Source of the DNA: an uncultured Bacteroidales bacterium
GTDB taxonomy: Bacteria; Bacteroidota; Bacteroidia; Bacteroidales; Paludibacteraceae
Direction of reading: 5' to 3'
DNA: 52,749 bases
Assembly (NCBI GenBank): GCA_902792535.1
Contig: CADAZU010000005.1
Location: 1-52,749, forward strand
The translations under genes and the position numbers were made by a program. Positions 1 to 7,796 of the stretch are shown piece after piece (positions within the stretch are counted from its first letter, which is position 1; each line of letters starts with the position of its first letter). Below the pieces are notes generated by a model. The model ran no database searches and had not been told where the DNA came from. It worked only from the letters and a program-made list of their open reading frames with translations.

Positions 1-237
1 GGCAGCATTGACGGTTGCCGACCAACCGTATCCCCACCAGCCCCAGTTAGCTAAGTATGCTGAGGATCCATATGCAGTATAACTGAATGAAACGGTTGCT
101 ACGTTCGCCGTACTGTAGTTTGCCTGTTCTTTGCCAGTTGCCGTAATTGTGGTCAGCAGCGTTTCCGTCTGCGCCATTGCGCCTGTCGCTGCCATCAGCA
201 GCAGGGCGAGAATTGAAAATAGTTTTAATTTTTTCAT
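1..237 (-). CDS. Secreted protein, N-terminal part only (cut by window edge)
   Basis: Reading the minus strand from an ATG at 237 gives 79 codons without a stop before the window ends. The first 22 residues are a clear Sec signal peptide: MKKLK, then a Leu/Ala-rich core, then AMAQ, with cleavage expected after the second Ala. The mature part begins TETLLTTITATGKEQ and runs into a Ser/Thr/Tyr-rich stretch followed by a Trp/Gly-rich segment (NWGWWGYGW). The protein is therefore exported to periplasm, surface or medium. The family cannot be named from this fragment. No convincing TAnnTTTG promoter was found upstream. Confidence 0.7.
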   Translation of the reverse strand, partial: MKKLKLFSILALLLMAATGAMAQTETLLTTITATGKEQANYSTANVATVSFSYTAYGSSAYLANWGWWGYGWSATVNAA

Positions 238-425
238 AATGATTTTGTTGTTTTACATTGTTAATAATGTTAATTATTTGTTGTTTGCTTTTGGTGCCGA
301 TCTTAATAATCGGATATTTTTGAGGCTCTTTCTTGTGTCGTTTGTGTCTCGGTCATCTCCCGCTCGTCGCTCGGTCAAGGACTAGGGCTGTCCGTTTGCC
401 TGCCATCTTAACGAGAGTACATTTT

Positions 426-453
426 AAGAACCAAGCGACCAAGTACCAAGGAC
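426..453. repeat. Degenerate 7-base tandem repeat
   Basis: Four units in exact 7-base register: aagaacc, aagcgac, caagtac, caaggac. This belongs to the same class of heptad repeats found at many other places in this window, here in noncoding DNA. Confidence 0.6.
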
Positions 454-519
454 TTTTCATCGAACGTATCAACAAACACATACAGACATAAGAAAAGCGT
501 GCGCTTTCGCTGCTTTCAT

Positions 520-673
520 TTGATTGTTTGAGGAATTCTGGACTACCTTACTTATTCAAATTTATGCACGGAAAACTCACGCTAATACGTGAGCGCACAT
601 AAAACCATGCTTGAATAAGTAATTGTTGAAAGTATAAGTAATTGTTGAAAGTGTCCAGTTTTCAAACAATCAA
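520..673. repeat. Large nested inverted repeat (possible MITE or structured RNA)
   Basis: Arms nest from outside in. TTGATTGTTTGA (520-531) pairs with TCAAACAATCAA (662-673), 12 of 12. CTGGAC (538-543) pairs with GTCCAG (653-658). TTACTTATTCAA (548-559) pairs with TTGAATAAGTAA (611-622), 12 of 12. TTTATG (561-566) pairs with CATAAA (598-603). CTCACG (576-581) pairs with CGTGAG (588-593). The right half is longer because it contains a 19-base tandem duplication at 615-652. No transposase or target-site duplication was recognised. A miniature inverted-repeat element, a structured RNA or a recombination site are all possible. Confidence 0.75.
615..652. repeat. Perfect 19-base tandem duplication
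   Basis: ATAAGTAATTGTTGAAAGT occurs at 615-633 and again at 634-652 without mismatch. It lies in the right arm of the nested inverted repeat and accounts for most of that arm's extra length. Confidence 0.9.
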
Positions 674-817
674 GTTTGGCTTATAACGCTATTATTTATG
701 TATGTTTTTGTCTGTTGTTTTATGCCATAGGCAGATTTTTGTTTATATTTTGATTATTGTTGATTTTCTATTTATTGCTTTTTCTGCACCCTTATATCCG
801 AAAGAGCGACAGATGGG

Positions 818-1636
818 TTACTTCAAAATATGTTTGCTTTCAACATTCTCCAGCACGGTCATTTGCTGGATGGCTATTTGGTTGAGTTTCTGGAGGCGCT
901 CACCTTGCGGAAGGCCTTCGTTGATAAAGACCGCATTAAGGTTCTCCATGTTACTCAGACAGATCAATTGGTTGATTGTTGCGTAGTCGCGGATGTTGCC
1001 TTTGTCCTCTGGATGGGCATCGCGCCACTCTTTGGCGGTCATTCCGAACAATGCCACATTGAGCACATCGGCTTCGTTGGCATAGATAAGCGAACTATGG
1101 TACGCGTCAATCTCCTGCGGCACAAGGTGCTCCTTAATCGCGTCCGTATGGATATGATAGTTAATCTTCGCCAACTCGCGTTTCGCCGACCATCCGATAG
1201 CCTTTTGTTCCTCCTCTTTGAGACGCTGGAACTCCTTAATCAAATAGAGTTCAAACTCAACAGACACCCAACTGGCAAACTTAAATGCTATATCCCGTTG
1301 TGCATATGTGCCACCATTATTTCCACTTCTCGAAATAATGCCTATTGCTCCTGTCAATTCAATCCACCGCGACGGACTCAACGTAAATGCGTTACTCCCT
1401 GCTTCTCTCAAAAGGGGATCGAATTCGACCCCTTTGAACTGTGGATTGTTTAAAGCTTCCCACATTCCGAGATACTCAATCGTATTTTTGAGTCGCATCC
1501 AGTTCTTTACTACATCCTTAGGCTCTGAGGCATTCTTCTGCCTTGCAATATCCGTGATACAGATATAATCCCATCCGTTCTGCGAAAAAGAACGGATAGT
1601 AGTGTCTCTTACGATTATTTCCTGGAGTTTAGCCAT
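818..1636 (-). CDS. KilA-N domain protein
   Basis: This 272-residue protein is recognised as KilA-N by its N-terminal pattern: a short beta strand, then GWDYICITDIARQK, then the Asn/Trp/Leu-rich NWMRLKNTIEYLG and the SPSRWIELTGAIGI segment followed by GGTYAQRDIAFKFASWVS near residue 110-125. KilA-N is a DNA-binding fold common in phage and mobile-element antirepressors and in chromosomal islands of Bacteroidota. The C-terminal half (YHIHTDAIKEHL onward) matches the extension usual in this family, so the protein appears full length. It has its own promoter (1672-1703). Its target is unknown. A role in phage or island regulation is inference. Confidence 0.85.
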   Translation of the reverse strand: MAKLQEIIVRDTTIRSFSQNGWDYICITDIARQKNASEPKDVVKNWMRLKNTIEYLGMWEALNNPQFKGVEFDPLLREAGSNAFTLSPSRWIELTGAIGIISRSGNNGGTYAQRDIAFKFASWVSVEFELYLIKEFQRLKEEEQKAIGWSAKRELAKINYHIHTDAIKEHLVPQEIDAYHSSLIYANEADVLNVALFGMTAKEWRDAHPEDKGNIRDYATINQLICLSNMENLNAVFINEGLPQGERLQKLNQIAIQQMTVLENVESKHILK

Positions 1637-1671
1637 TTTATATATCTTTCAGCACATTTCCAATTTTGCTC

Positions 1672-1703
1672 GCAAAATTAGTGCTTTTTTTTGATATATG
1701 CAA
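1672..1703 (-). promoter_or_regulatory. Bacteroidota-type promoter of the KilA-N gene
   Basis: On the minus strand the -7 box TAATTTTGC is at 1680-1672 and the -33 TTG is at 1703-1701, separated by 20 bases. The start codon lies about 35 bases further on. Confidence 0.75.
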
Positions 1704-1755
1704 GTATTCGGGCAAAAATCGAGTTAGCACGTGCGTTTTTTAGGCATTTTGCTGC

Positions 1756-1804
1756 TCGGTCATGTGTCGGTTGTGAGTCGGTCATCGGTCGGTCATCGGT
1801 CGGT
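1756..1804. repeat. CGGTC-rich tandem repeat (7- and 11-base register)
   Basis: From 1756 the sequence runs as degenerate heptads such as tcggtca, gtcggtc and atcggtc. Its right part is two perfect copies of the 11-mer GGTCATCGGTC (1780-1801). It lies just downstream of bcp, which ends at 1816, and upstream of nothing else on that strand. Confidence 0.65.
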
Positions 1805-1815
1805 GGTTAAGACCT

Positions 1816-2262
1816 CTACCCCAACAGTTGTTCGGAGTGGTTCTTGGTGTCCACTTTCTCTATAATACGCACTAAAACGCCGTTCTCGTCGAAGACAAAT
1901 GTCTTGCGCAAAGTGCCCATAGAGATTTTGCCGTACAACTTCTTCTCACCCCATGCGCCGAAAGCCTGCAACATCTCCGTGCTCGGATCACTCAGCAGCG
2001 GAAAAGGCAGCGCATTTTTCTCTTTGAACCGCACATGGCTCGCTACGGAGTCTTTGCTCACGCCGAAGACCTGATAGCCTTGCGCCAGAAACGCGTGGTA
2101 ATTATCGCGGATATTGCATGCCTCCGCCGTACACCCCGGAGTAGAGTCTTTCGGATAGAAATAAATCACCGTCTTTTTGCCGATCAACTCTTTCTCCGTC
2201 ACTTCTTTTCCTGCCTCGTCCAACACCCTGAACGCCGGCATTTTGTCGCCAATCTGTAACAT
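1816..2262 (-). CDS. bcp: Thioredoxin-dependent thiol peroxidase (Bcp/PrxQ)
   Basis: A cytoplasmic peroxiredoxin of 148 residues, the usual length for the BCP/PrxQ family, which reduces H2O2 and organic hydroperoxides using thioredoxin. The peroxidatic site is seen as FYPKDSTPGCTAEACNIRD near residues 35-52, with the peroxidatic Cys in PGC and a second Cys five residues later, as in atypical 2-Cys PrxQ. The N-terminal LQIGDKMPAF and the FLLSDP-like segment also fit. It sits 12 bases downstream of the DUF1295 gene on the same strand and probably shares its transcript from the divergent promoter near 3203. Confidence 0.93.
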   Translation of the reverse strand: MLQIGDKMPAFRVLDEAGKEVTEKELIGKKTVIYFYPKDSTPGCTAEACNIRDNYHAFLAQGYQVFGVSKDSVASHVRFKEKNALPFPLLSDPSTEMLQAFGAWGEKKLYGKISMGTLRKTFVFDENGVLVRIIEKVDTKNHSEQLLG

Positions 2263-2274
2263 ATCTGTTTAAAA

Positions 2275-3183
2275 TTAAATCAATAATCGTGTCTGTTTTT
2301 TGTATTCGGCATAGTCGGGTTTGTTGGCGAGTTGGCGGTGCTCCATGAGGGGAACAGAGATGCCGAGGAACAAAGCCGTCATTGCTATCGGACCCAGGAT
2401 GAACCAATCGAAGCCATTTAGAGCCGCATACATGATCCAGATGCCCCACCAGAACTGGATCTCGCCGAAATAGTTCGGATGGCGACCGTGTTTCCAAAGC
2501 CCCACATTGCATACCTTACCGGGATTTGCCGCCCGGAAATCATGGCTTTGCTTGTCGGCAATCAACTGAATCGTAGCCGATGAGAGGCAGACAATAAAGC
2601 CGAAAATCAAGACCGCTGCGCTGACAGAAGACAGACCGGCTTCGGCTGACATATAGACCGAATTACTTGTCTCATATAGTTTCAGCCCCGGCAGCATAGC
2701 GGCAAAGACGACAAGCGTCGGAACCATGTTCAAGCCAAAGAAATTGATGAGATGGAAGAGCGCCGGATGAAGACTTCTATACTTTGTATAGCGCCAGTCT
2801 TCATGAGCGATTCCTTTGAAGGTAATGACCCAGTTGCGCGTCAGACGCCACCCCCAATACCACGAAGCAATCAGCAGCAGAATGACCGGCAGCGACCAGA
2901 CGCCCGTATAAAACGCCCATAGCAGAAAAGCCACCGGCGGGAAGACCGACCAATACGGATCATAGACGGACACATTCTCATACAAAAGCCCAAAAATCCA
3001 GACGACCGTAGTTGCCACCAAATCGGCTGCAAATAAAGCGATTATAGGTTTTTGAACATGTACAAAGTCTAGGATTCCCCCATAGAGAACCCAACGAAAC
3101 ATCAACCAGCCCATCAATCCGGCAAACACGTAGATGGCAGTAATTAGCGCCACACTAGTCCATTTCGAGTAAGTCCGTTTCAT
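2275..3183 (-). CDS. DUF1295 / steroid 5-alpha-reductase-like membrane protein
   Basis: A polytopic inner-membrane protein of 302 residues. The ATG at 3183 (MKRTYSKW) is chosen because the in-frame sequence upstream encodes the promoter itself. The C-terminal signature WKHGRHPNYFGEIQFWWGIW, which binds the cofactor in this superfamily (5-alpha reductases, isoprenylcysteine methyltransferases), is intact. The substrate is unknown. A related but distinct DUF1295 gene is at 51695-52489 and a third member of the superfamily at 23225-23734. It is transcribed divergently from the SDR gene with overlapping promoters, so the two may work together on a lipid or isoprenoid, which is inference. Confidence 0.82.
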   Translation of the reverse strand: MKRTYSKWTSVALITAIYVFAGLMGWLMFRWVLYGGILDFVHVQKPIIALFAADLVATTVVWIFGLLYENVSVYDPYWSVFPPVAFLLWAFYTGVWSLPVILLLIASWYWGWRLTRNWVITFKGIAHEDWRYTKYRSLHPALFHLINFFGLNMVPTLVVFAAMLPGLKLYETSNSVYMSAEAGLSSVSAAVLIFGFIVCLSSATIQLIADKQSHDFRAANPGKVCNVGLWKHGRHPNYFGEIQFWWGIWIMYAALNGFDWFILGPIAMTALFLGISVPLMEHRQLANKPDYAEYKKQTRLLI

Positions 3184-3202
3184 AATTACTATGATTTTGA
3201 GC

Positions 3203-3252
3203 GCAAAGATACAACAAATCTTGCATATATGCAAAAAAAAGTGTAATTTTGC
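3203..3252. promoter_or_regulatory. Divergent promoters sharing one palindromic -33 element
   Basis: The palindrome TTGCATATATGCAA (3221-3234) supplies the -33 TTG for both directions. Rightward, TTG at 3221-3223 is 20 bases from TAATTTTGC (3244-3252), ahead of the SDR gene. Leftward, TTG at 3234-3232 is 20 bases from TATCTTTGC (3211-3203), ahead of the DUF1295 gene. The symmetry means RNA polymerase can hold only one side at a time. Confidence 0.8.
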
Positions 3253-3272
3253 AGCCAAAATAGTACTTACTT

Positions 3273-4055
3273 ATGAAACAACATTTCGCACTAGTGACCG
3301 GTGCATCATCGGGAATCGGCTTGGAGTTTGCGCGTCAATTAGCTCAAAAGGGCTATAACTTACTGATTGTCAGCAACGAGGAGGTTATTCACGACCGCGC
3401 AGAGGAACTGCGCAAAGCCATCAGCCCTCAGCTCTCAGTTATCAGTCTGGTGATGGATCTGAGTCGTCAGGAGTCCGCGCGCGAACTATATGAGTACACG
3501 CGTGCGCAGGAGATTGAGGTGGAAGTGCTGGTGAACAACGCCGGCGTCTATCACGACCGCGATATTCTGGACGACAGCGAGGAGTTCACAAGCCTGATTC
3601 TCAACCTGCATATGTACACTCCGGCGATGCTCTGTTACCTCTTCGGGCAAGAGATGCGTGAGCGCAAGCACGGCTATATACTCAATGTCTGCTCCGTGAC
3701 GAGCAAGATTGTTGCGCAGCGGCTGGGCACATATGCTTCTACCAAATCCTTCCTCGCCGCCTTCACCCGCTCGCTGCATATCGAACTGAAGCCTTACGGC
3801 GTGTATGTGACGAACGTGAGTCCGGGAGCAGTAGATACCGGGCTGTATAGTATCAAGCCGATATACACCAAGATCGGTAAATGTCTGGGGATCATCGCTT
3901 CTCCGCAGATGCTGGTTCGCAGAGCATTACGGGCGCTTTTCCACGGACGAAGCAAAGTCACGATTCCTGCGGTTTTCTGGCATATACTGACATTTATTAT
4001 CCTGCTGATCCCGACATGTGTATTGCGGGGTATCCGCAGACTGGGTTGGTTCTGA
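3273..4055 (+). CDS. Short-chain dehydrogenase/reductase
   Basis: This 260-residue NAD(P)-dependent oxidoreductase has the classical SDR pattern: TGASSGIG cofactor loop at residues 9-16, VNNAG near residue 88, and the catalytic YASTKSF (Tyr-x-x-x-Lys) around residue 150. A hydrophobic C-terminus (ILTFIILLIPTCVL) suggests membrane attachment, as in SDRs acting on lipids. The substrate is not recognisable. Residues 50-59 (ISPQLSVISL) are encoded by a 7-base repeat run and so are probably a recent insertion in a surface loop. The stop overlaps the next start by one base (TGATG), so it is coupled to the Y-family polymerase. Confidence 0.88.
   Translation: MKQHFALVTGASSGIGLEFARQLAQKGYNLLIVSNEEVIHDRAEELRKAISPQLSVISLVMDLSRQESARELYEYTRAQEIEVEVLVNNAGVYHDRDILDDSEEFTSLILNLHMYTPAMLCYLFGQEMRERKHGYILNVCSVTSKIVAQRLGTYASTKSFLAAFTRSLHIELKPYGVYVTNVSPGAVDTGLYSIKPIYTKIGKCLGIIASPQMLVRRALRALFHGRSKVTIPAVFWHILTFIILLIPTCVLRGIRRLGWF
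3421..3448. repeat. In-frame heptad repeat inside the SDR gene
   Basis: Four units in 7-base register: tcagccc, tcagctc, tcagtta, tcagtct. The reading frame stays open through it. Confidence 0.65.
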
Positions 4056-5329
4056 TGTACGTTCATCTGGATTGCAATAATTTCTTCGTCAGTTGCGAGT
4101 TGGTATCTCGTCCTGAGCTGAAGGGCACGCCGGTTGTTGTTGCCAATAATAATGACAACAACGGCGGTATTATCCTTGCGCTCAACCAGGAAGCAAAGGC
4201 TGTGGGGCTGAAGCGCGGCAATCCGATTTTCCAAGTGACCCGTATTATCGAGCGCTACCATGTAACCGTGATCGATGTACACCATGAGCTCTACCACCAG
4301 ATCTCGCACAATATCATGGACGAGGTGCGCAAGACCGAGATGGTTCTCAATTTCGTGCAATACAGCGTGGATGAGTTCTTCGGCGAGATGCCGGACGACG
4401 ATCCCGTTCGGCTTCGCGGATACCTGAAGGAACTAAAAGACATGATCTTGGAGAAGACGGATATCCCTGTCTCTTGCGGAGCCGGTGAGACATACACTCT
4501 GGCAAAGACGGCTACGTGGTTTGCCAAGCACTATCCGGGTTACCGCGGGATATGTATCATGAGTGCGGACAAGCGGGAGAAAGCTCTGTCTCTGCTCCCC
4601 GTACGCGAGGTTTGGGGTATCGGTCGCCGCCGGATCAAGACCATCGAGCAATCCGGTATAAAAACGGCTTTGGAATACACAAAGCAGCCGGAGCAATGGG
4701 TAAACAGGCTCTTCGGAGTAACCGGAGCGAGGACTTGGAAAGAGTTAAACGGTATTCCGGCAATCACGATAGCCAGCCATGAGCGGCAGAAATCAATCAT
4801 GTACAGCCGTACGTTTGCGCACATGATCTCGGGCAAAAAAGCGCTGATGCGGGAGTTGAGTAATTTTGCCGCTTCTGCCACACGAAGGCTGCGCGAGAAA
4901 AAATCCCTGTGTCGCACGGTGACCCTCTTTCTCGCTACAAACCGGCATCGGGCTGACTTACCGCAATACTACAATAACGATACAATCCGCCTCACTTCGC
5001 CCACAGATGACTCACGACAGGTCATCGAGACGTCGTCGAGACTTTTAGACCGGCTCTTCCGGGAAGGATACCAATACAAACAAGCCGGCATCATATTAGG
5101 TCAATTGCAAAACTCCGACGGCATTCAGTTAGATATCTTTGCTCCCAACCAAGCAGAAGAGATGGAGCGCAAGAAACGGCTGATGGAAACGATAGACGGC
5201 ATCAACCGCCGATTCGGTAAGAACCAGATTCATTTCGCCGTACAAGGCGAAGAAGCCGACCAGAGCGATGCTCCAGCCGGCTTCATGCGTCCTCGTCGAG
5301 TAGACGAAGATGAGGATTCAGACCGGTAA
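4055..5329 (+). CDS. Y-family DNA polymerase (UmuC/DinB type)
   Basis: A translesion polymerase of 424 residues. The start is the ATG at 4055 (MYVHLDCNNFFVSCE), which overlaps the SDR stop, and it gives the usual N-terminus with the first catalytic Asp in HLDCNNFF. The second acidic pair is in YSVDEFFGEM near residues 103-111. A helix-hairpin-helix segment (VWGIGRRRIKTIEQSGI) and a little-finger domain follow, with the usual UmuC C-terminal extension. No umuD-like gene is adjacent and no LexA box was recognised. The stop abuts the stop of the opposing SIMPL gene (5330) with no intergenic base. Confidence 0.92.
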   Translation: MYVHLDCNNFFVSCELVSRPELKGTPVVVANNNDNNGGIILALNQEAKAVGLKRGNPIFQVTRIIERYHVTVIDVHHELYHQISHNIMDEVRKTEMVLNFVQYSVDEFFGEMPDDDPVRLRGYLKELKDMILEKTDIPVSCGAGETYTLAKTATWFAKHYPGYRGICIMSADKREKALSLLPVREVWGIGRRRIKTIEQSGIKTALEYTKQPEQWVNRLFGVTGARTWKELNGIPAITIASHERQKSIMYSRTFAHMISGKKALMRELSNFAASATRRLREKKSLCRTVTLFLATNRHRADLPQYYNNDTIRLTSPTDDSRQVIETSSRLLDRLFREGYQYKQAGIILGQLQNSDGIQLDIFAPNQAEEMERKKRLMETIDGINRRFGKNQIHFAVQGEEADQSDAPAGFMRPRRVDEDEDSDR

Positions 5330-6019
5330 TCAATCCAGGTAATAATCCACCGTCGTTACCACGCGTACATGTTTTACCCAAGGCTGGTATTGGTCGTTCT
5401 CAATCGAGAACTGACCTTGGCTGGCACGACGGATGGAACCGAGCGAGCATTGCGCATCGTCCGCAAACTTTTGTGCCACGGCGCGTGCATTACGCGTTGC
5501 TTCCTCGATCATAGCCGGCTTCAACTCCGACAGTCCATTGTACTGGTAATCCACATCCCATTTGCTGGAGGTAACGATAATACCCTCTTTGAGCAGATTC
5601 GCCTCTTTGCCTTGGCTCGCTACAACGAGCTGCACTTTGTTGGTCGAAACAATAATGGACGTACGGAGCGTATAGCGGTACTCAGGGCGGCGATCGCCGT
5701 AATAATTCTCCCAGTTATTGTCCACAGAGATCGTACCTTGACGCAGATCCGACTCCTCGAAACCAAGCGAAAGGAGATGCTTCTTCACGCGATCACCCAC
5801 TTTCTCCAACTGGTCATAGAGGGCAGGAAGATCATTCCCATTCCATCCAAAACTGAGCGGCCATACTACGTAGTCCGACTCTACCTCACGCGTGCTAAGT
5901 CCCTTCACAGAAACCGCACGATCTTTACCGGCATACTTGCTGATGCCACAATAGATAAACAAGCCTGCAAGGCTCAATCCCAGCGCAATCAACGCGCCTG
6001 CAATCACATTGTTCTTCAT
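5330..6019 (-). CDS. SIMPL domain (DUF541) protein
   Basis: A 229-residue protein with one N-terminal membrane segment (IAGALIALGLSLAGLFIYCGI) that leaves the rest in the periplasm. The body matches SIMPL/DUF541: VSVKGLSTREVESDYVVWPL near the start, then paired beta-alpha units with YTLRTSIIVST and a C-terminal RNARAVAQKFADD helix. SIMPL proteins form oligomeric periplasmic or outer-membrane assemblies; their biochemical role is unclear. It lies 9 bases downstream of the Na/phosphate transporter and probably shares its transcript. Confidence 0.85.
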   Translation of the reverse strand: MKNNVIAGALIALGLSLAGLFIYCGISKYAGKDRAVSVKGLSTREVESDYVVWPLSFGWNGNDLPALYDQLEKVGDRVKKHLLSLGFEESDLRQGTISVDNNWENYYGDRRPEYRYTLRTSIIVSTNKVQLVVASQGKEANLLKEGIIVTSSKWDVDYQYNGLSELKPAMIEEATRNARAVAQKFADDAQCSLGSIRRASQGQFSIENDQYQPWVKHVRVVTTVDYYLD

Positions 6020-6028
6020 TTCTTTTAA

Positions 6029-7735
6029 TTATTTATCATGTTTGTGTTCATAAACAGCTTCATCTACGTTGATGATGTAGTCCGCCATCTTCTCCAACTC
6101 AAGGATGATATCCATGTAGTTGACGCCGGTGGAATAATCATATACATGGTCTGTAATATCCTGCATATTCTTATTCTTGAGTTCGTCGCGGAAATTATTG
6201 ATCTCATTCTCGACGTTCGTCATATCGAGGAAGGTGTCATCGGAGATCTTACCGTGCTCAAGTGCTTCTACCATCTTGGCTTCCGCTCCGGAGACGAGGT
6301 ATAGCATCATCTCAACGTTCTTGTCTTGATCCTCCACATATTGGATATTGCTCTCGTGCTTATGGCGGATATAGCGCGAGAGGTTGTAATTGGCATCACC
6401 CACCGACTCCAGCTCGGAAACGATACGCAGCATCTTGTGTACCTCGTGCTTGGACTGATCCGACAAACGGCCATCGGCTACTTGGTTCAGATACTGAGCT
6501 ATCTCATATTCCATTCGATCGCATATGCCTTCGTATTTCTCGATACGGGAGAATATCTTGGTGAACGTAGCGCTGTCTTTCTCGTAATAGAGATCGTGGA
6601 TCATACCCACCATTCGCTGCGTACGAATAGCAAAGACATGGATCTCTTTCCACGCTTGGAGGATCGAGAGCTCGGAGGTGGACATCAGACCGCCGGAGAT
6701 AAACCGGAGTTGGCTGTCTGTATCTTTCTGCTCCGGCTTGGACGGGATGATCAATGTCACCAGTTTCTCCAACAGCGGAATGAACCAAATGAGGATCAAG
6801 GTATTGGTGACGTTAAAAGTGGTGTGGAACGTAGCCAAGATGGCATTCAGTTTGTCCGGAGATACATCGGATGGCACTCCCGGAGTGAAGTCCACGCCCC
6901 ATATACGGCATACTCCTCCAACAAACCAGCGGAAGACGCAGAGCACCCAGATCACACCGAAGAGGTTGAAGACCAAGTGCGCCATAGCGGCTCTTCGCGC
7001 CTGAACGGAAGCAGAGAGCGCGACCACATTGGAAGTGATCGTCGTACCGATATTCTCACCCAAGACGAGCGCGATACCCATATCAATCGGCAGGACGTGC
7101 GTGGAGCAAAGGGTCATGGTAATCGCCATGATCGCCGCCGAGGACTGAACCGCAAAGGTCAGAATACCTCCAACCAGAAGGTAGAGGAAATAACTGCCAT
7201 AGCCCCAAGAGGAAGTAGCCATGAAGAAATTGCGGACAGGTGTCATCTGGTCCAAGTGCATCTCGGTTGCGTTGATCTTCAAGGTCGTCAAACCGAGCAA
7301 CATCAGCGACAGACCGATCAGGAAATCACCCAGATTGGCATTGCGCTTGGTATAAATAAGCGCTACAGCCAAAACGATGGTCGCATAAACGACGAGACGG
7401 AGGTCAAACGAGCCGCCGCCGAGGACCATGATCCATGCCGTGAACGTCGTACCGATGTTCGCACCCATAATGACCGAAATCGCTTGCGCCAGCGACAGAA
7501 TGCCCGCGGAAACGAAACTAACAGTCATGACCGTCGTTGCGGTAGAGGATTGAACTGCCGCGGTGATGAACGCTCCGGTTAAGACGCCGGAGAACCGGTT
7601 CGTGGTCATCGTGCCGAGGACATTACTCAATTTGGAACCCGCCATCTTCTGGAGGGATTCGCTCATCACTTTCATTCCGTACATGAGCATCGCTACGGAA
7701 CCGATGAGTGTGATAATTTGTAAAGCTAATTGCAT
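6029..7735 (-). CDS. Na/phosphate cotransporter with PhoU-like tail
   Basis: A 568-residue inner-membrane protein of the Na/Pi (NptA-like, SLC34-related) family. Two inverted repeats each carry the diagnostic Gln-Ser-Ser: QSSTATTVMTVSF near residue 63 and QSSAAIMAITMTL near residue 198. After about residue 340 the protein turns hydrophilic and helical (RMVGMIHDLYYEKDSATF onward), matching a PhoU-like regulatory domain. Expected activity is sodium-driven phosphate import, or export in some bacteria. A run of 7-base repeats (7741-7796) separates its start from the upstream gene. Confidence 0.9.
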   Translation of the reverse strand: MQLALQIITLIGSVAMLMYGMKVMSESLQKMAGSKLSNVLGTMTTNRFSGVLTGAFITAAVQSSTATTVMTVSFVSAGILSLAQAISVIMGANIGTTFTAWIMVLGGGSFDLRLVVYATIVLAVALIYTKRNANLGDFLIGLSLMLLGLTTLKINATEMHLDQMTPVRNFFMATSSWGYGSYFLYLLVGGILTFAVQSSAAIMAITMTLCSTHVLPIDMGIALVLGENIGTTITSNVVALSASVQARRAAMAHLVFNLFGVIWVLCVFRWFVGGVCRIWGVDFTPGVPSDVSPDKLNAILATFHTTFNVTNTLILIWFIPLLEKLVTLIIPSKPEQKDTDSQLRFISGGLMSTSELSILQAWKEIHVFAIRTQRMVGMIHDLYYEKDSATFTKIFSRIEKYEGICDRMEYEIAQYLNQVADGRLSDQSKHEVHKMLRIVSELESVGDANYNLSRYIRHKHESNIQYVEDQDKNVEMMLYLVSGAEAKMVEALEHGKISDDTFLDMTNVENEINNFRDELKNKNMQDITDHVYDYSTGVNYMDIILELEKMADYIINVDEAVYEHKHDK

Positions 7736-7740
7736 ATAAT

Positions 7741-7796
7741 GTTTAGTGTTTGGTGTTTAGCGTTTAGCGTTTAGCGTTTAGCGTTGAGTGATTAGG
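7741..7796. repeat. Heptad repeat GTTTAGC, eight units
   Basis: Starting at 7741: gtttagt, gtttggt, then four perfect gtttagc units, then gttgagt and gattagg. It fills the whole gap between two co-directional genes and reaches into the last codons (Lys-Pro-stop) of the upstream ATP-grasp gene. It is the most regular example of the class in the window. Confidence 0.9.

Larger units (their letters stand above)
238..817. other. 580-base gene-poor stretch
   Basis: No credible gene lies here. The open frames on either strand are short and lack known motifs. The stretch holds a degenerate 7-base repeat (about 426-453), a large nested inverted repeat (520-673), a perfect 19-base tandem duplication (615-652), and CTCGGTCA-type low-complexity sequence near 340-375. 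Positions 674-817 are T-rich on the plus strand, with nothing recognised. Confidence 0.6.

Noticed and set aside
6326-7582. A 418-codon open frame on the plus strand
   Set aside because: It is antisense to the Na/phosphate transporter. The product is rich in His, Arg and Asp, as expected of the reverse complement of membrane-protein codons.
7741-7796. GTTTAGC repeats as a CRISPR array or telomere-like sequence
   Set aside because: Units are contiguous 7-mers without spacers, there are no cas genes, and the same kind of repeat occurs throughout the window.
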